DNA of 64,000 bases from Kitasatospora sp. MAA19 (GCF_029894125.1 NZ_JARXYZ010000007.1:1-64000); one strand, 5' to 3'; shown: positions 1 through 13,915, numbered from the stretch's first letter. The notes: generated from the letters alone by a model not told the origin. Made by a program: numbers and translations.

Positions 1-3000
1 GTGGAGCGGTTGGGTGTGCCGGGTGGTTGGCGGATGCTGGCGGGGACGTCGGTCAATTTCGATGTGTCGGTGTTCGAGCTGTTCACCACGCTGGGCACGG
101 GCGGCACGGTGGAGATCGTCCGCGACGCCCTGGTGCCGGCCGAGGGTGACGGATGGCACGGCGGGGTCCTCAGTACCGTCCCGTCCGTCCTCGCCGAACT
201 CGTCCACCAGGCCCCCGGACGTATCCGGGCCGATGCCGTCGTCGTGGCGGGCGAGGCGCTTCCGGCCTCCCTCGTGCAGCGGGTGCGCGAGGCGATACCC
301 GGGGTGCGGGTGATCAACGCCTACGGCCAGAGCGAGAGCTTCTACGCGACCGCGTACGTCGTGCCCGAGGAGGGCGTGGGCGCTGGTTCCGGCAGTGTGC
401 CGGTGGGTGTGCCGATCGGGAACATGCGGGCTTATGTGCTCGGTGCGGGGTTGTTGCCGGTGGCGCCGGGTGTGGTGGGTGAGTTGTACGTGGCGGGGGC
501 GTGTCTGGGGCGTGGATACCGGGGCCGGGCGGGGCTGACGGCGGAGCGGTTCGTGGCCTGCCCGTTCGGTGCGGCGGGTGAGCGGATGTACCGCACCGGT
601 GACCTGGCGCGGTGGACGGCCGGCGGGGTGCTGGAGTACGCGGGGCGGGCGGACGCGCAGGTGAAGGTGCGCGGGTTCCGGATCGAGCCGGCGGAGGTGG
701 AGGCGGCGCTGTTGTCGCACCCGGACGTGGAGCGGGCGGCCGTGGTGGCGCGTGAGCGTGGTGACGGCGGCCGGCACCTCGTCGGTTACGTCACCGGAGC
801 CTCCGTCGCGGCGGACAAGCTGCGCGCGCACGTGGCCGGGCTGCTGCCCGAGTACATGGTGCCCTCGGCCTTCGTCCTCCTGGACGCCCTGCCGCTCACC
901 CCGAACGGCAAGCTCGACCGCAAGGCCCTGCCCGAACCGGAGTTCACCACGGGTGCTTATCGGGCGCCGCGGACCGCGTGGGAGGAGGTGTTGTGCGGGG
1001 TGTATGCCGAGGTGTTGGGCCTGGGCCGGGTGGGTGTGGACGACGACTTCTTCGCGGTGGGCGGCGACAGCATCCGGACGATCCAGGTGGTGGCGCGGGC
1101 GCGGGTGTTCGGGGTGAGGATCACCCCCCGGCAGGTGTTCGACTGCCGGACGGTGGCCGAGCTGGCCGCCGTCGCGGTGGCCGAAGGCGCCTCGGACGCG
1201 GTCGTCCTGGCTGAGTTGGAGGGCGGTGGCACCGGCTGGGTGCCGCTGCCGCCCATCGGCCACTATCTGCTGGACCTGACGGACCACCACAGCCGCTTCT
1301 CGATGTCCCTCCCGCTGGAACTCCCGGTGGGCATCGACGAGGCGGGTTTGGTGGCGGTGCTGGGTGCGGTGTTCGAGCGGCATGACGTGCTGCGCTCGTG
1401 CCTGGTGACGGGTGCGGGTGCGGGTGCGGGTCTGCTGGTCGGTGGGTCGGGGTCGGGTTCGGTGGAGGTGGCGTCGCTGGTGCACCGGGTGGAGTGCGCG
1501 GCGGAGTCGTGGCGTGACCTTGCTGGGGCTGAACTGGCGGCCGCTGCGAGTCGGTTGGATCCGGTCGGTGGGGTGATGGCGCAGTTCGTGTGGTTCGACC
1601 TGGGTGCCGGGGCTGCCGGGCGGTTGGTGGTGGTGTTGCATCACTTGGTCGTGGACGGGGTGTCGTGGCGGATCCTGCTGCCGGATCTGGCGGATGCGTG
1701 GCGTCAGGTGTGTGGGGGGTCGGTGCCGGAGTTGGCTCCGGTGGGTACGTCGGTGCGGCGGTGGTCGCATGCGTTGGTGGAGGAGGCCTGCTCGTCTGAG
1801 CGGGTGGCTGAACTCCCCTTGTGGCTGAGGGCTGTCGGGGGTTCGGATCCGTTGCTGGGGTCGCGTGTGCTGGATCCGGTGGTGGACGTGGTCTCGACGG
1901 TGGAGCAGGTGCGGGTGGAGTTGGCGCCGGAGGTGACGGAGGCGTTGCTGACGCGGGTGCCGGCGGTGTTCCGGGGTGGCGTGAACGACGGTCTGTTGGC
2001 TGGTCTGGCTATCGCGGTGGCGCGGTGGCGGTCGGTGCGTGGGGTGGACGAGTCGTCGGTGCTGGTGCGTCTGGAGGGGCACGGGCGTGAGGAGGCGGTG
2101 GTGCCGGGGGCGGATCTGTCGCGGACGGTGGGCTGGTTCACGAGCATGTTCCCGGTGCGGCTCGATCTCGGTGGTGCCGACGTCGAGCAGGCACTTGGCG
2201 GTGGCGCTGCGGCGGGCCGGGTGGTCAAGGCTGTCAAGGAACAGCTGTTGGCGGTGCCGGACAAGGGTGTCGGGTACGGGTTGCTGCGGTATCTGAACCC
2301 GGAGACGGGTGGGGTCCTCGCGGCGGCCGGATCGACTGGGCAGATCGGGTTCAACTACCTGGGCCGGTTCTCGACGGCCGACATGCCCGAGGAGCTCCGC
2401 GGCCTCGGCTGGACCCCCGCCGCCGACGCGTCCGGGCTCGCCGCGCCGCTCGACGCCGACATGCCCGCCATGTCCGTCCTGGAGGTCAACGCCCTGGTCA
2501 CCGACGGCCCGGACGGTGCCCCTCGGCTGGGCGCGACCTTCGGGTTCCCGGCCGGACTCCTCGACCACGAGGAGGTGGCGGAGCTGGCCGAGCTGTGGTG
2601 CCGGGCGCTGACCGGGATCGCCGAGCACGTCTCCGGTCCGGAGGCTGGCGGCCTGACGCCGTCCGACCTGACGCTGGTCGCCGTCGGCCAGGGCGAGATC
2701 GAGCAGTGGGAGCGCGACTACCCGGGCCTCGCGGATGCCTGGCCGCTGACCCCGCTGCAGTCCGGCCTGCTCTTCCACGCCCGGATGGCCGATGCGGCCT
2801 TCGACGCCTACCAGGTGCAGCTGACCCTGCACCTGGCCGGCCAGGTCGACGCCGAGCGCCTGCGGGCGGCCGGTCAGGGGCTGTTGGAGCGGCACGCCAA
2901 CCTGCGGACCGCCTTCGTGGACGCCGCCGACGGCACCCCCGTCCAGCTCGTGGTGGACGGCGCCCGCCTGCCCTGGCGCGAGGTCGACCTGCGCGAGCGG

Positions 3001-6000
3001 GGCGAGCAGGAGCGCGCGGAGGCGCTGCGGCAGCTGCTGGCCGAGGACCTGGCCACGACCTTCGACGCGGCCGTGCCCCCGCTGCTGCGGATGACGCTGG
3101 TCCGGACCGGTGAGGACCGCGCGGAGCTGGTCTTCACCCACCACCACATCCTGCTGGACGGCTGGTCGCTGCCGGTGCTGATGCAGGACCTGCTGCGGCT
3201 CTACGCCGCCGGGGGCGACGTCGCCGCACTGCCGCCGGCCGGCCGGTTCCGGGACTTCCTGGTCTGGCAGTCCGCCCGCGACCGCGCCGAGTCCGCCCGC
3301 GCCTGGGCGGCCGAACTGGACGGCATCGAGGAGCCCACCCTGCTGGCACCCGAGGCGGTCGGTCGGGCGAGGCAGGAGGCGTCGGCCGTCGGCAAGCTCG
3401 ACGTGCGGCTGTCGCCGGACGACGCGCGGGCGGTGGTGCGGCGCGCCGCCGAGCTGGGCATCACGGTCAACACGCTCGTCCAGGGCGTCTGGGCGGTGCT
3501 GCTGTCCCGCCTCACCGGGCGCGAGGACGTCGTGTTCGGCGCCACGGTCTCCGGGCGGCCCGCCGACCTCACCGAGGTGGACACGATGGCCGGGATGTTC
3601 ATCAACACCCTCCCGGTGCGGGCCCGTTGTGCACCGGACGGATCGCTCGCCGACCTGCTGACCGGACTCCAGCAGCGGCAGGCGGCCCTGCTCGACCACC
3701 ATCACCACCCGCTGGCCGACATCCAGCACGAGACCGGCCTGAGCACGCTCTTCGACACCCTGGTCGTCTTCGAGTCCTACCCCGTCGACCAGGCGGGCAT
3801 CGCGGAGGCCACCTCCGCGTCCGGCCTCACGGTGACCGGGCTGACCCCGGCCACCGGCACCCACTACCCGCTGACCGTCATCGCCGCCGCCGACCCGGAC
3901 CTGCGGCTGATCCTGGAGTACCAGCGACACCTGTTCGACGGCGCGGCGATCGAGGCCGTGGCCGACCGCTTCCTGCGGGTCCTGCGGCAGCTCCTCGCCG
4001 ACCCGGGCATCCAGGTCGGCCGGATCGAGGTGCTCTCGCCCGAGGAGGAGCAGCGGGTCCTGGTCGAGTGGAACGCCACGGCGGCCCCGCTGCCGGACGG
4101 CACGCTCGTGGACCTGGTGGAGGCGCAGGCCGACCGCACCCCGGACACCCCGGCGGTGACTGATGGTCAGAACCTGCTCACGTATGTCGAGTTGGACCGA
4201 AGGGCCAACCGGATCGCGCACTGGCTGGTCGAGCGGGGCGTCGGTCCCGAGACCCTGGTAGGCGTCGCCCTGCCCCGGTCCACGGACGCCGTCGTGGCCC
4301 TGCTGGCCATCCTCAAGGCCGGCGGCGCCTACCTGCCGATCGACCCCGACTACCCGGCCGAGCGCATCGAGTACATCGAGCGGGACGCCCGCCCGACGCT
4401 CACCCTGACCGAACTGCCCGACGCCTCGGCCCACCCGGACACCCGGCCCGAGGTGGCGGTCGCGCCCGGCCATCCGGCCTACGTGATCTACACCTCGGGC
4501 TCGACCGGCCGCCCCAAGGGCGTGGTCGTCGCTCACCGCGGTGCGGTGAACCTGGTGGCCTGGGCGGTGGACCGGTTCGGCGTCGCCGCACTGAGCCGGG
4601 TGACTGCCGCCACCTCGCTGAACTTCGACGTCTCGGTCTTCGAACTGCTCGCGCCGCTCGCCTGCGGCGGCACCGTGCGGATCGTCGCCGACCTGCTGGC
4701 CCTGGCCGACGACCCGGCCGCGATCGCGCCGGGCGGACTGCTCAGCGGTGTCCCGTCCGCCATGGCGGCGATCGCCCGCGACCCCCGCGTCCTGGGAGCG
4801 GTCGGGCATGTCGTGCTGGCCGGCGAGGGCCTGGCCGCGCACACCCTCGCCCAGCTGCGTCGCGCCGCTCCCGAGGCGGTGCTCTCCAACATCTACGGCC
4901 CCACCGAGGCCACGGTCTACGCGACCGCCTGGACCGCCGACGACCAGGGCCCGGCCGGGGACGCCGCGCCCATCGGCCGCCCGGTGGCCAACACGCGGGT
5001 GTACGTGCTCGACACCCGGCTGCGCCCGGTCCCGGCCGGCACGCTCGGCGAGCTGTACCTCGCGGGCACCGGACTGGCCCGCGGCTACCTGAACCGCCCG
5101 GACCTCACCGCGGACCGGTTCGTGGCCTGCCCGTTCGGCGCCGGCGAGCGGATGTACCGCACCGGCGACCTGGTCAGCTGGAACGCCGACGGCGACCTGG
5201 TGTTCGCCGGACGTGTCGACGACCAGGTCAAGGTGCGCGGGTTCCGGATCGAGCTCGGCGAGGTCGAGTCCGCGCTGGCCTCCTGCCCGGGCGTGGAGCA
5301 GAGCGCCGTGGTGGTGCGCCCGGACGCCGAGGGCGGCCGCCGGCTGGTCGGGTACACCACCGGCGCGGCCGAGCCGGAGGCGGTCCGCGCGCACGTGGCC
5401 GGGTTGCTGCCCGAGTACATGGTGCCGGCGGCGCTGGTCCGCCTGGACGCCCTGCCGCTGAACCCGAACGGCAAGCTCGACCGCCGGGCGCTGCCCGAGC
5501 CGGAGTTCGCAGCCGGCTCCTACCGGGCGCCGCGCACCCCGCAGGAGGAGGTGCTGTGCGGGCTGTTCGCGGAGGTGCTCGGCCTGGAGCGGGTCGGCAT
5601 CGACGACGGCTTCTTCGAGTTGGGCGGCCACTCGTTGCTCGCCACCCGGCTGGTCAGCCGGATCCGCGCGGTCCTCGGCGTCGAACTGCCCATCCGCACC
5701 CTCTTCGAGGCGTCCACGGTCGCCACCCTGGCGGCCGGGCTGGACGAGGCGCGGCGCACCCGCACCCGGCTGGTGCGCGCCGCCGAGCGTCCGGAGCACC
5801 TGCCGCTGTCCTTCGCGCAGCGTCGGATGTGGTTCATCCACCGGCTGGAGGGCCCGTCCGCGACCTACAACATCGCCTCGGCGCTCCGGTTGTCCGGCGC
5901 GCTGGACCCGGACGCCCTCGCCGACGCTCTGCAGGACGTGGTGGGGCGGCACGAGGTACTGCGTACCCTGCTGGCCGAGGACGCGGACGGCACGCCGTAC

Positions 6001-9000
6001 CAGCGGATCCTGCCGGTGGACCAGGCGGTCCTGGACATCCCGGTGGTGGAGGTCGCGGCCGAGGCGGTCCAGGCGGCGATCGCTGGGGCGGCCGACCACC
6101 GCTTCGACCTGTTCGCCGAACTCCCGCTGCGGGCCCGGGTGCTGCGCTGCGGCGAGGACGAGCACGTACTGGTCCTGGTGCTGCACCACATCGCCGGGGA
6201 CGGCGAGTCGGTCGCCCCGCTGGCCCGTGACCTGGCCGCCGCGTACACGGCGCGCCGGGCGGGCCGGGCGCCCGGGTGGGAGGAGCTGGCGGTCCAGTAC
6301 GCCGACTACACGCTGTGGCAGCGCGAGCTGCTCGGCGACGAGGAGGACCCGGACAGCCTGCTCGCCGGCCAGTCCGCCTACTGGCACGCGGAACTGGACG
6401 GCGTGCCGCAGCCGCTTCGGCTGCCCACCGACCGACCCCGGGCGGCCGTGGCCGGTCACCGCGGAGGCAGCATCGAGTTCACCTTCGAGGCCGAACTGCT
6501 CGTCGGCCTGGAGCAGTTGGCCCGGGAGCGGGGCGCCACGGTGTCGATGGTGCTCCAGGCCGGACTGGCGGTGCTGCTGCGCCGGCTCGGTGCCGGGGAC
6601 GACATCGCGATCGGCTCCCCGATCGCGGGCCGGACCGACGAGGCGCTCGCCGACCTCGTGGGCTTCTTCGTCAACACCTGGGTGCTGCGCCTGGACCTGT
6701 CCGGCGACCCCTCCTTCGAGGACCTGCTGGCGCTCGCCCGGGACAAGGCGCTGGCGGCGTACGACAACCAGGACGTGCCCTTCGAGCGGCTGGTGGAACT
6801 GCTCAACCCCGAGCGCTCCACCGCCTACCACCCGCTGTTCCAGGTCCTGTTCGCCTGGCAGAACCTCACCCGGGGCGAGTTCGAGCTGCCGGGGCTGCGG
6901 ATGACGCCCGAGCCGGTCTCCATCGACACCGCCAAGTTCGACCTGTTCTTCAACCTGGCCGAGGCCCCCGACGGGGACGGCGCGATCGGTGTGGTCGAGT
7001 ACGCGGCCGACCTGTTCGACCGGTCCACCGTCGAGGCGATCACCGAGCGCTTCGTCCGGGTGCTGCGGCAGGTCGTCGCCGACCCGCGCACCGCGGTGGG
7101 CGACGTGGACGTGGTCTCCGCCGCCGAGCGGATGCTGCTGGACACCCGCAACGAGACCGTGCTCGACGTGCCCGCGACCCCCGTCCCCGGGCTGGTCGCC
7201 CGCCGGGCTGCCGAGACCCCCGGCGCCCCGGCCGTGCTGTGCGGGGACGTCGTCCTGACGTACGCGGAACTGGACGCCCGGGCCAACCGGGTGGCGCACT
7301 GGCTGGTCGAGCGGGGCGTCCGCCCGGAGGCGCCGGTGGCGGTGCTGATGAACCGGTCCGCCGACCTGGTGGTGGCCCTGCTCGCCGTGCTGAAGGCCGG
7401 CGGGGTGTACGTCCCGCTCGACCCCGACTACCCGGCCGCCCGCATCCAGTACGTCCTCGACGACGCGGAACCCGTCCTGGTGCTGCGGGACGAGGACCTG
7501 GCCGGCGACTTCGCCGGGTACCCGGACGCCGACCCGGCGGTCGCCCTCGCTCCGGCCCACCCGGCGTACGTCATCTACACCTCCGGCTCCACCGGACGGC
7601 CGAAGGGCGTGGTGATCCCGCATGCGGCCCTGGGCAACTTCCTCGCCGCCATGCGTGAGCGGTTCCCGTTGACCGCCGAGGACCGGTTGCTCGCCGTCAC
7701 CACGGTCTCCTTCGACATCGCCGGTCTGGAGCTCTACCTGCCGCTGGTCTCGGGCGCCGCGGTGCTGCTCGCGGACAAGGAGACCGTCTCCCGGCCCTCC
7801 GCCGTCACGGAGCTGATCCGCCGGCACGGCGTCACCGCCGTCCAGGCCACCCCGTCGCTGTGGCAGACGCTGGTCGCCGAGGACCCCGAGGGGGTCCGCC
7901 GGGTCCGGGTACTGGTCGGCGGTGAGGCGCTGCCGGCGGACCTCGCCGACTCGCTGTGCGCCCTGGCTCCCGAGGTCACCAACCTGTACGGGCCGACCGA
8001 GACGACCATCTGGTCCACCGCGGCCCGGCTCACCGAGGGAGGCGGCACCCCGATCGGCGCGCCCATCGCCAACACCCGGGTGTACGTGCTCGACGACCGC
8101 CTTCGGCCGGTGCCGCCCGGCGTGCCGGGCGAGCTGTACCTGGCCGGCGACGGCCTCGCCCGCGGCTACCGGGGCCGGTCCGCGCTGACCGCCGAGCGGT
8201 TCACCGCCTCCCCGTACGGCCCGGCCGGCAGTCGGATGTACCGCACCGGGGACCTGGCCCGCTGGAACGGCCAGGGGCAGCTGGAGTACCTCGGGCGGGT
8301 CGACTTCCAGGTCAAGGTGCGCGGGTTCCGGATCGAGCTCGGCGAGATCGAGTCCGCACTGGCCGGCCACCCCGACGTCGCCCGCGCCGTGGTCGTGGCC
8401 CGCGAGAAGCAGCCCGGCGACCAGCGGCTGGTCGCGTACGTCGTGCCCGCCCGGGACCGCTCCGGCTCCGGCGCCCGTGACCAGGTCCGCGAGTGGCAGG
8501 AGGTCTACGACCAGGCGTACGCCGACGCGGCCGAGGCCGCCTGGGGCGAGGACTTCGGGGTGTGGCAGTCCGCCTACACCGGCGAACCGATCCCGCTGGA
8601 GCAGATGCGGCCCTGGCGGGACACCGCGGTACAGCACATCCTGTCCTTCGCCCCGCGCCGGGTGCTCGAACTGGGTGTGGGCTCCGGTCTGCTGCTCGCC
8701 CACCTCGTCGAGGCCGTGGACGAGTACTGGGCGACCGACTTCTCGGAGTCGGTCGTCGAGCGGCTGCGCGGCCAGGTCGGCGAGGCCGGCTGCGGCGACC
8801 GGGTACGGCTGCTCTGCCGGCCCGCCGACGACACCGACGGGCTGCCGCTCGGCTACTTCGACACGGTCGTGGTCAACTCGGTGGCCCAGTACTTCCCCGA
8901 CGCGGCCTACCTGGACCGGGTCCTGGCGCAGGCCATGGAGCTGCTCGCCCCCGGCGGTCGGATCGTGGTCGGCGACGTCCGCCACGCGGGCTCGCTACCC

Positions 9001-12000
9001 CTGCTGCACGCCGCCGTGCAGCAGCTCCAGCAGCCGGGCGCGGAGCCGGAGGGCCTGCGCGCCGCCGTCGAGCAGGCCGTCCGCGCGGAGCGCGAACTGG
9101 TCGTCGACCCCGAGTGGTTCGCCCGCTGGGCCGAGGAGCACGCGGCCGGCGCGGTCGACATCCGGCTCAAGCCCGGTCGGGTGCACAACGAGCTGACCCG
9201 CCACCGCTACGAGGTCGTCCTGCACAAGGCGCCGGTCCAGGCCCTGGACGGCGCCGGGCTGCCCGTCCTCGTCTGGGGCCGGGACGTCGACGGCCTCGAC
9301 GACGTGGAGCGGCGCGGCCGTGCGCTCGACCCGGCCGGCCTCCGGGTCACCGGCATCCCCAACGCCCGCCTGACCGGGGAGGCCGCCACCGCCCACGCCC
9401 TGGAGGTGGCGCCGCAACCGCAGGCCCCGGACGCCGGCGCCCCGCTCGACCCGCAGGACCTGTGGGACTGGGCCGCCGGGCTCGGCTGGGAGGCGGTGCC
9501 GACCTGGTCGCCCGAGGCGGTGGACCGGATGGACGTGCTGGTGCTGCCCGCGCCGCCCACTGCCGGCCGCCTCCTCGCCGGCACCTACACCCCGTCCCGG
9601 CGGGCCGACCGGACGCTGGTCAACGACCCGGCGGCCGGCCGCGGCGCCGGCGCCCTGGTGGCCTCCCTGCGCGGCTACGTCCGAGAACGGCTGCCGGAGT
9701 TCATGGTTCCCTCGGCCGTGGTGGCGCTCGACGCGCTGCCGCTCACCCCGAACGGCAAGGTGGACCGCCGGGCGCTGCCCGAGCCGGAGTTCGCAGCCGG
9801 CTCCTACCGGGCGCCGCGCACCCCGCAGGAGGAGGTGCTGTGCGGGCTGTTCGCGGAGGTGCTCGGTCTGGAGCGGGTCGGCATCGACGACGGTTTCTTC
9901 GAGTTGGGCGGGCACTCGCTGCTCGCCACCCGGCTGGTCAGCCGGATCCGCGCGGTCCTCGGCGTCGAACTGCCCATCCGCGCACTGTTCGACGCGCCCA
10001 GCGTCGCAGCGCTCACCGAGGCCGTCGGCTCCGGCTCCCGGGCCCGCACCCGGCTGCGCCGGGCCGAGCAGCGCCCGGAGCACCTGCCGCTGTCCTTCGC
10101 GCAGCGCCGGATGTGGTTCCTGCACCGGTTGGAGGGCCCCTCGGCGACCTACAACCTGGTGTCGGTGCTGCGGCTGTCCGGCGCACTGGAAACCGACGCG
10201 CTGGCCGGGGCCGTGCGCGACGTGGTGGGGCGGCACGAGGTGCTGCGCACGCTGATCGCCGAGGACCCGGACGGGGTGCCGTACCAGCGGATCCTGCCAC
10301 TCGACGAGGCCGCCCCGGAGATCCCGGTGGCGGAGGTCGCCGCCGCCGAGGTGCCGGCTGAACTCACCGCCGCGGCCGGGCACCCCTTCGACCTGTTCGC
10401 CGAACTCCCGCTGCGGGTCCGTCTGCTGCGGACCGGGGAGGACGAACACCTGCTGGTCCTGGTGCTGCACCACATCGCCGGGGACGGCGAGTCGGTCGCG
10501 CCGCTGGCCCGCGACCTGGCCGCCGCGTACACCGCGCGCCGGGCGGGCCGGGCGCCCGGGTGGGAGGAGCTGGCGGTCCAGTACGCCGACTACACGCTGT
10601 GGCAGCGCGAGCTGCTCGGCGACGAGCACATCCCGACCCCGCTGCTGGAGGCACAGCAGCGCTACTGGACCGAAGAACTCGCGGACATACCGCAGCCGTT
10701 GAACCTGCCGACCGACCGGCCGCGACCCGCCCGGGCCGGCTACCGGGGTGACACCGTCGAGTTCGGCTTCGAACCGGAGCTGCTGGCCGCGCTGGAGCGG
10801 ATCGCCCGGGACCGGGGCGCCACCGTGTCGATGGTGCTGCAGTCGGCGCTGGCCGTGCTGCTGTCCCGGCTCGGCGCCGGCCACGACCTGACCATCGGCT
10901 CGCCGATCGCCGGCCGCACCGACGAGGCCCTCGTCGACCTGGTGGGCTTCTTCGTCAACACCTGGGCGCTGCGCCTGGACCTGTCCGGCGACCCCACCTT
11001 CGAGCAGGTGCTGGCCGGTACCCGCCGCAAGGCGCTGGCGGCGTACGACAACCAGGACGTGCCCTTCGAGCGGCTGGTGGAACTGCTCAACCCCGAGCGC
11101 TCCACCGCGTACCACCCGCTGTTCCAGGTGATGTTCGCCTGGCAGAACTTCGCCGCCGCCGACCTCGAACTCCCCGGCCTGCGGGTGTCCCCGCACGCCG
11201 CCTGGACCGACACCGCGAAGTTCGACCTGTTCTTCAACGTGATGGAGGTGTCCGGAGCCGACGGCCGGGGTGTGCGCGGCGGCATCGAGTACGCCACCGA
11301 CCTCTTCGACCGTGCCACGGTCGCGGCGCTGGCCGACCGGTTCGTCCGGGTGTTGCAGCAGGTCGCCGCCGAGCCGCGGTTGCGTCTGGGGCAGGTCGAG
11401 GTGCTGTCGGTGCAGGAGCGGCGGCGGGTCCTGGTGGACTGGAACGACACCGCGACGGGTGTGCCGGAGGGGGCGGTCGCGGAGTTGTTCCGCCGTCAGG
11501 CGGCCGTGACGCCGGACGCGGTGGCCGTGGTGGGTGAGGAAGGGGTGCTGACGTACGCGGAGTTGGACGCGTGGTCGAACCGGGTGGCGCACTGGCTGAT
11601 CGGGCGGGGTGTGTCGGCGGAGGTGCCGGTGGCGGTGCTGATGGAGCGTTCGGTCGAGTTGGTGGTGGCGTTGCTGGCGGTCGCCAAGTCCGGCGGGGTG
11701 TACGTGCCGTTGAATGCCGCGTGGCCGGGGGAGCGGCTGGAGTGGATCCGCCGGCAGGCGGGTGCGGCGGTGCTGCTGAGCGACGGTGATCTGGCCGGGG
11801 CCGAGGGGTGTCCGGAGACTGATCCGCAGGTCTCGGTGCACCCGGACCAGTTGGCGTACGTGATGTACACCTCCGGTTCCACCGGGGAGCCGAAGGGCGT
11901 CGCGGTTCGGCAGAAGGACGTCGTGGCGCTGGCGTCGGACCGGGCCTGGCAGGGCGGTGCGCACGAGCGGGTGCTCCTGCACTCGCCGCACTCCTTCGAC

Positions 12001-13881
12001 GCGACCACCTACGAGCTGTGGGTTCCGCTGCTCGGTGGCGGCACCGTCGTGGTCGCGCCGCCCGGGGAGCTTGATCTGGCCACTTTGGCCGGGTTGTTCT
12101 GCGATGCGCGGATCACCGGAACCTGGCTGACCGCGGGTCTGTTCCACCTGCTCGCCGAGCATCGTCCGGATTGCTTCGCCGGGGTGCGTGAGGTCTGGGC
12201 CGGTGGGGACGCGGTCGCCGCGGAGGCCGTTCGGCGGGTCCTTGCCGCCTGCCCGGGCACGGTGGTCGTGGACGGGTACGGGCCGACGGAGACCACGACC
12301 TTCGCCACCCGCCATGCCATGCGAACGCGTGAGGAGGTGCCCGTTGCCGTTCCGATCGGTACGCCGTTGGACAACATGCGGGCCTACGTCCTCGACGAGC
12401 GGCTCAGCCCGGTCCCGGTCGGCGTGACCGGCGAGCTCTACCTCGCCGGAGCCGGACTGGCCCGCGGCTACCTGAACCGGCCCGGCCTGACCGCCGAACG
12501 CTTCCTCGCCGACCCGTTCGCCGGCGACGGCACCCGGCTCTACCGCACCGGCGACCTCGCCCGGTGGACCGGCGACGGCTTGCTGGAGTACGCCGGCCGC
12601 GCCGACGCCCAGGTCAAGGTACGCGGCTTCCGGATCGAGCCCGGCGAGGTCGAGTCCGTCCTCGCCGCCCACCCCGGAGTAGGACAGGCCCTGGTGCTGG
12701 TGCGGGAGGACACCGCCGGCGACAAGCGGCTGGTGGCCTACCTGGTCGGCGACGTCGACCCGGCGGAGCTGCGTGAGCACAGCGTCGAGCGGCTGCCCGG
12801 CTACCTGGTCCCGTCGGCCTTCGTGGTCCTGGACGCGCTGCCGCTGACCGCCAACGGCAAGCCGGACCGGGCCGCACTGCCGGCCCCGGAACTGCCCGCC
12901 GCCGCCTACCGGGCGCCGCGCGACGCCCGGGAGGAGATCCTGTGTGCCCTGTTCGCCGAGGCCCTCGGCCTGGACCGGGTCGGCATCGACGACGGGTTCT
13001 TCACCCTCGGCGGCCACTCCCTGCGGGCCATCGGACTGGCCAACCGGGTTCGTGAGCTGCTCGGCGTCGAGGCGCCGCTGCGGACCCTGTTCGAGGCGCC
13101 CACGGTCGCGGAACTCGCGGCCCGGCTGGCCGGTGACACCGGCACCAGTCAGTCCGCCGATCCCTTCGCCGTGGTCCTGCCGCTGCGCACCGGCGGTGAG
13201 GAGAAGCCGCTGTGGTGGATCCACCCGGGCGGGGGCCTGTCCTGGTGCTACCTCGGCTACGCCGGCCGGGTGGCGGACAACCGGCCGGTGTACGGCATCC
13301 AGGCACGTGGGCTGGACGGCACCTCGCCGCTGCCCGCATCGATCGAGGAGATGGTCGACGACTACCTGACGGAGCTGCTGGCGGTGCAGCCCGAGGGGCC
13401 GTACCACCTGCTCGGCCTGTCGTTCGGCGGCACCCTCGCCCACGCCATGGCCGCCGAACTGCGCCACCGCGGCCACGAGGTGGCGCTGCTCGCCCTGCTC
13501 GACTGCGCGCCCAGCGACTTCTTCGCGGAGACCGCCGGGACCGCCGACGCGGACGAGGACCAGATCCGGGCCATGTTCCGGCTCTACGTCGGACACCTGG
13601 CCGGAACGGAGGAGTACGACTCGCTCTTCGAGACCATGACCAGGATCCAGATCGAACACATGGCCCTGATGGGGAAGTTCGACGCGCCCGTCTACGACGG
13701 CGACGTGGTCTTCTTCCGCGCGGCCCACAACTCCTGGGCGTCCTACGCGCCCCAGTGGAAGCCCTACGTCATGGGCGGGATCCGGGAGTTCGACATCGAC
13801 TGCACACACCACGGAATGCACCTGCCCGAACCCGCGGCGCAGATCTGCGCAGTCGTCAACCAGTTGCTCGACGGACAGTGA
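1..13881 (+). CDS. Nonribosomal peptide synthetase, C-terminal four modules (5' truncated by window)
   Basis: The reading frame is open from base 1 and starts inside an adenylation domain, so the true start lies upstream. Within the visible 4,626 residues the order is: A1 (partial, 1-315), PCP1 (Ser357), epimerization domain (about 410-880, HHxxxDG at 547-553), C2 (about 905-1345, HH1048-1049, D1053), A2 (about 1370-1800, TSGSTG at 1498-1503), PCP2 (Ser1878), C3 (HH2062-2063), A3 (TSGSTG at 2527-2532) with an inserted N-methyltransferase (about 2825-3190, SAM motif around 2888-2900), PCP3 (Ser3306), C4 (HH3490-3491), A4, PCP4 (Ser4340) and a thioesterase (about 4395-4620, GLSFGG with Ser4474, His near 4603). 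By hand alignment to GrsA, A3 reads DILQLGLIWK (glycine, hence N-methylglycine) and A4 reads DAYWWGGTFK (valine). A1 (DVFSVAAYAK) resembles codes I recall for piperazate. A2 (DVFSVAIVYK) is unassigned. The terminal TE implies release or cyclisation here. Confidence 0.97.
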   Translation: MERLGVPGGWRMLAGTSVNFDVSVFELFTTLGTGGTVEIVRDALVPAEGDGWHGGVLSTVPSVLAELVHQAPGRIRADAVVVAGEALPASLVQRVREAIPGVRVINAYGQSESFYATAYVVPEEGVGAGSGSVPVGVPIGNMRAYVLGAGLLPVAPGVVGELYVAGACLGRGYRGRAGLTAERFVACPFGAAGERMYRTGDLARWTAGGVLEYAGRADAQVKVRGFRIEPAEVEAALLSHPDVERAAVVARERGDGGRHLVGYVTGASVAADKLRAHVAGLLPEYMVPSAFVLLDALPLTPNGKLDRKALPEPEFTTGAYRAPRTAWEEVLCGVYAEVLGLGRVGVDDDFFAVGGDSIRTIQVVARARVFGVRITPRQVFDCRTVAELAAVAVAEGASDAVVLAELEGGGTGWVPLPPIGHYLLDLTDHHSRFSMSLPLELPVGIDEAGLVAVLGAVFERHDVLRSCLVTGAGAGAGLLVGGSGSGSVEVASLVHRVECAAESWRDLAGAELAAAASRLDPVGGVMAQFVWFDLGAGAAGRLVVVLHHLVVDGVSWRILLPDLADAWRQVCGGSVPELAPVGTSVRRWSHALVEEACSSERVAELPLWLRAVGGSDPLLGSRVLDPVVDVVSTVEQVRVELAPEVTEALLTRVPAVFRGGVNDGLLAGLAIAVARWRSVRGVDESSVLVRLEGHGREEAVVPGADLSRTVGWFTSMFPVRLDLGGADVEQALGGGAAAGRVVKAVKEQLLAVPDKGVGYGLLRYLNPETGGVLAAAGSTGQIGFNYLGRFSTADMPEELRGLGWTPAADASGLAAPLDADMPAMSVLEVNALVTDGPDGAPRLGATFGFPAGLLDHEEVAELAELWCRALTGIAEHVSGPEAGGLTPSDLTLVAVGQGEIEQWERDYPGLADAWPLTPLQSGLLFHARMADAAFDAYQVQLTLHLAGQVDAERLRAAGQGLLERHANLRTAFVDAADGTPVQLVVDGARLPWREVDLRERGEQERAEALRQLLAEDLATTFDAAVPPLLRMTLVRTGEDRAELVFTHHHILLDGWSLPVLMQDLLRLYAAGGDVAALPPAGRFRDFLVWQSARDRAESARAWAAELDGIEEPTLLAPEAVGRARQEASAVGKLDVRLSPDDARAVVRRAAELGITVNTLVQGVWAVLLSRLTGREDVVFGATVSGRPADLTEVDTMAGMFINTLPVRARCAPDGSLADLLTGLQQRQAALLDHHHHPLADIQHETGLSTLFDTLVVFESYPVDQAGIAEATSASGLTVTGLTPATGTHYPLTVIAAADPDLRLILEYQRHLFDGAAIEAVADRFLRVLRQLLADPGIQVGRIEVLSPEEEQRVLVEWNATAAPLPDGTLVDLVEAQADRTPDTPAVTDGQNLLTYVELDRRANRIAHWLVERGVGPETLVGVALPRSTDAVVALLAILKAGGAYLPIDPDYPAERIEYIERDARPTLTLTELPDASAHPDTRPEVAVAPGHPAYVIYTSGSTGRPKGVVVAHRGAVNLVAWAVDRFGVAALSRVTAATSLNFDVSVFELLAPLACGGTVRIVADLLALADDPAAIAPGGLLSGVPSAMAAIARDPRVLGAVGHVVLAGEGLAAHTLAQLRRAAPEAVLSNIYGPTEATVYATAWTADDQGPAGDAAPIGRPVANTRVYVLDTRLRPVPAGTLGELYLAGTGLARGYLNRPDLTADRFVACPFGAGERMYRTGDLVSWNADGDLVFAGRVDDQVKVRGFRIELGEVESALASCPGVEQSAVVVRPDAEGGRRLVGYTTGAAEPEAVRAHVAGLLPEYMVPAALVRLDALPLNPNGKLDRRALPEPEFAAGSYRAPRTPQEEVLCGLFAEVLGLERVGIDDGFFELGGHSLLATRLVSRIRAVLGVELPIRTLFEASTVATLAAGLDEARRTRTRLVRAAERPEHLPLSFAQRRMWFIHRLEGPSATYNIASALRLSGALDPDALADALQDVVGRHEVLRTLLAEDADGTPYQRILPVDQAVLDIPVVEVAAEAVQAAIAGAADHRFDLFAELPLRARVLRCGEDEHVLVLVLHHIAGDGESVAPLARDLAAAYTARRAGRAPGWEELAVQYADYTLWQRELLGDEEDPDSLLAGQSAYWHAELDGVPQPLRLPTDRPRAAVAGHRGGSIEFTFEAELLVGLEQLARERGATVSMVLQAGLAVLLRRLGAGDDIAIGSPIAGRTDEALADLVGFFVNTWVLRLDLSGDPSFEDLLALARDKALAAYDNQDVPFERLVELLNPERSTAYHPLFQVLFAWQNLTRGEFELPGLRMTPEPVSIDTAKFDLFFNLAEAPDGDGAIGVVEYAADLFDRSTVEAITERFVRVLRQVVADPRTAVGDVDVVSAAERMLLDTRNETVLDVPATPVPGLVARRAAETPGAPAVLCGDVVLTYAELDARANRVAHWLVERGVRPEAPVAVLMNRSADLVVALLAVLKAGGVYVPLDPDYPAARIQYVLDDAEPVLVLRDEDLAGDFAGYPDADPAVALAPAHPAYVIYTSGSTGRPKGVVIPHAALGNFLAAMRERFPLTAEDRLLAVTTVSFDIAGLELYLPLVSGAAVLLADKETVSRPSAVTELIRRHGVTAVQATPSLWQTLVAEDPEGVRRVRVLVGGEALPADLADSLCALAPEVTNLYGPTETTIWSTAARLTEGGGTPIGAPIANTRVYVLDDRLRPVPPGVPGELYLAGDGLARGYRGRSALTAERFTASPYGPAGSRMYRTGDLARWNGQGQLEYLGRVDFQVKVRGFRIELGEIESALAGHPDVARAVVVAREKQPGDQRLVAYVVPARDRSGSGARDQVREWQEVYDQAYADAAEAAWGEDFGVWQSAYTGEPIPLEQMRPWRDTAVQHILSFAPRRVLELGVGSGLLLAHLVEAVDEYWATDFSESVVERLRGQVGEAGCGDRVRLLCRPADDTDGLPLGYFDTVVVNSVAQYFPDAAYLDRVLAQAMELLAPGGRIVVGDVRHAGSLPLLHAAVQQLQQPGAEPEGLRAAVEQAVRAERELVVDPEWFARWAEEHAAGAVDIRLKPGRVHNELTRHRYEVVLHKAPVQALDGAGLPVLVWGRDVDGLDDVERRGRALDPAGLRVTGIPNARLTGEAATAHALEVAPQPQAPDAGAPLDPQDLWDWAAGLGWEAVPTWSPEAVDRMDVLVLPAPPTAGRLLAGTYTPSRRADRTLVNDPAAGRGAGALVASLRGYVRERLPEFMVPSAVVALDALPLTPNGKVDRRALPEPEFAAGSYRAPRTPQEEVLCGLFAEVLGLERVGIDDGFFELGGHSLLATRLVSRIRAVLGVELPIRALFDAPSVAALTEAVGSGSRARTRLRRAEQRPEHLPLSFAQRRMWFLHRLEGPSATYNLVSVLRLSGALETDALAGAVRDVVGRHEVLRTLIAEDPDGVPYQRILPLDEAAPEIPVAEVAAAEVPAELTAAAGHPFDLFAELPLRVRLLRTGEDEHLLVLVLHHIAGDGESVAPLARDLAAAYTARRAGRAPGWEELAVQYADYTLWQRELLGDEHIPTPLLEAQQRYWTEELADIPQPLNLPTDRPRPARAGYRGDTVEFGFEPELLAALERIARDRGATVSMVLQSALAVLLSRLGAGHDLTIGSPIAGRTDEALVDLVGFFVNTWALRLDLSGDPTFEQVLAGTRRKALAAYDNQDVPFERLVELLNPERSTAYHPLFQVMFAWQNFAAADLELPGLRVSPHAAWTDTAKFDLFFNVMEVSGADGRGVRGGIEYATDLFDRATVAALADRFVRVLQQVAAEPRLRLGQVEVLSVQERRRVLVDWNDTATGVPEGAVAELFRRQAAVTPDAVAVVGEEGVLTYAELDAWSNRVAHWLIGRGVSAEVPVAVLMERSVELVVALLAVAKSGGVYVPLNAAWPGERLEWIRRQAGAAVLLSDGDLAGAEGCPETDPQVSVHPDQLAYVMYTSGSTGEPKGVAVRQKDVVALASDRAWQGGAHERVLLHSPHSFDATTYELWVPLLGGGTVVVAPPGELDLATLAGLFCDARITGTWLTAGLFHLLAEHRPDCFAGVREVWAGGDAVAAEAVRRVLAACPGTVVVDGYGPTETTTFATRHAMRTREEVPVAVPIGTPLDNMRAYVLDERLSPVPVGVTGELYLAGAGLARGYLNRPGLTAERFLADPFAGDGTRLYRTGDLARWTGDGLLEYAGRADAQVKVRGFRIEPGEVESVLAAHPGVGQALVLVREDTAGDKRLVAYLVGDVDPAELREHSVERLPGYLVPSAFVVLDALPLTANGKPDRAALPAPELPAAAYRAPRDAREEILCALFAEALGLDRVGIDDGFFTLGGHSLRAIGLANRVRELLGVEAPLRTLFEAPTVAELAARLAGDTGTSQSADPFAVVLPLRTGGEEKPLWWIHPGGGLSWCYLGYAGRVADNRPVYGIQARGLDGTSPLPASIEEMVDDYLTELLAVQPEGPYHLLGLSFGGTLAHAMAAELRHRGHEVALLALLDCAPSDFFAETAGTADADEDQIRAMFRLYVGHLAGTEEYDSLFETMTRIQIEHMALMGKFDAPVYDGDVVFFRAAHNSWASYAPQWKPYVMGGIREFDIDCTHHGMHLPEPAAQICAVVNQLLDGQ
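5485..7060 (+). repeat. Intragenic duplicated segment, copy 1 (A2 end-PCP2-C3)
   Basis: This stretch is nearly identical at the DNA level to 9769-11344, at a constant offset of 4,284 bases (1,428 codons). The PCP part (about 5497-5697) differs by only a handful of bases, and the C-domain part around 6178-6340 and 6745-6840 is almost as close. It reflects module duplication or recent gene conversion inside the NRPS gene. Confidence 0.8.
9769..11344 (+). repeat. Intragenic duplicated segment, copy 2 (A3 end-PCP3-C4)
   Basis: Partner of the 5485-7060 segment, offset by 4,284 bases. Homology resumes immediately after the N-methyltransferase insertion in A3. Such near-identical blocks are common collapse points in short-read assemblies. 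Confidence 0.8.
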
Positions 13882-13915
13882 CCGGCCGGCCGGCCGGACA
13901 CAGGAGGGAAACACC

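Noticed and set aside
1..3. GTG at base 1 as the real NRPS start
   Set aside because: The protein begins in the middle of an adenylation domain, so the gene continues upstream of the window.
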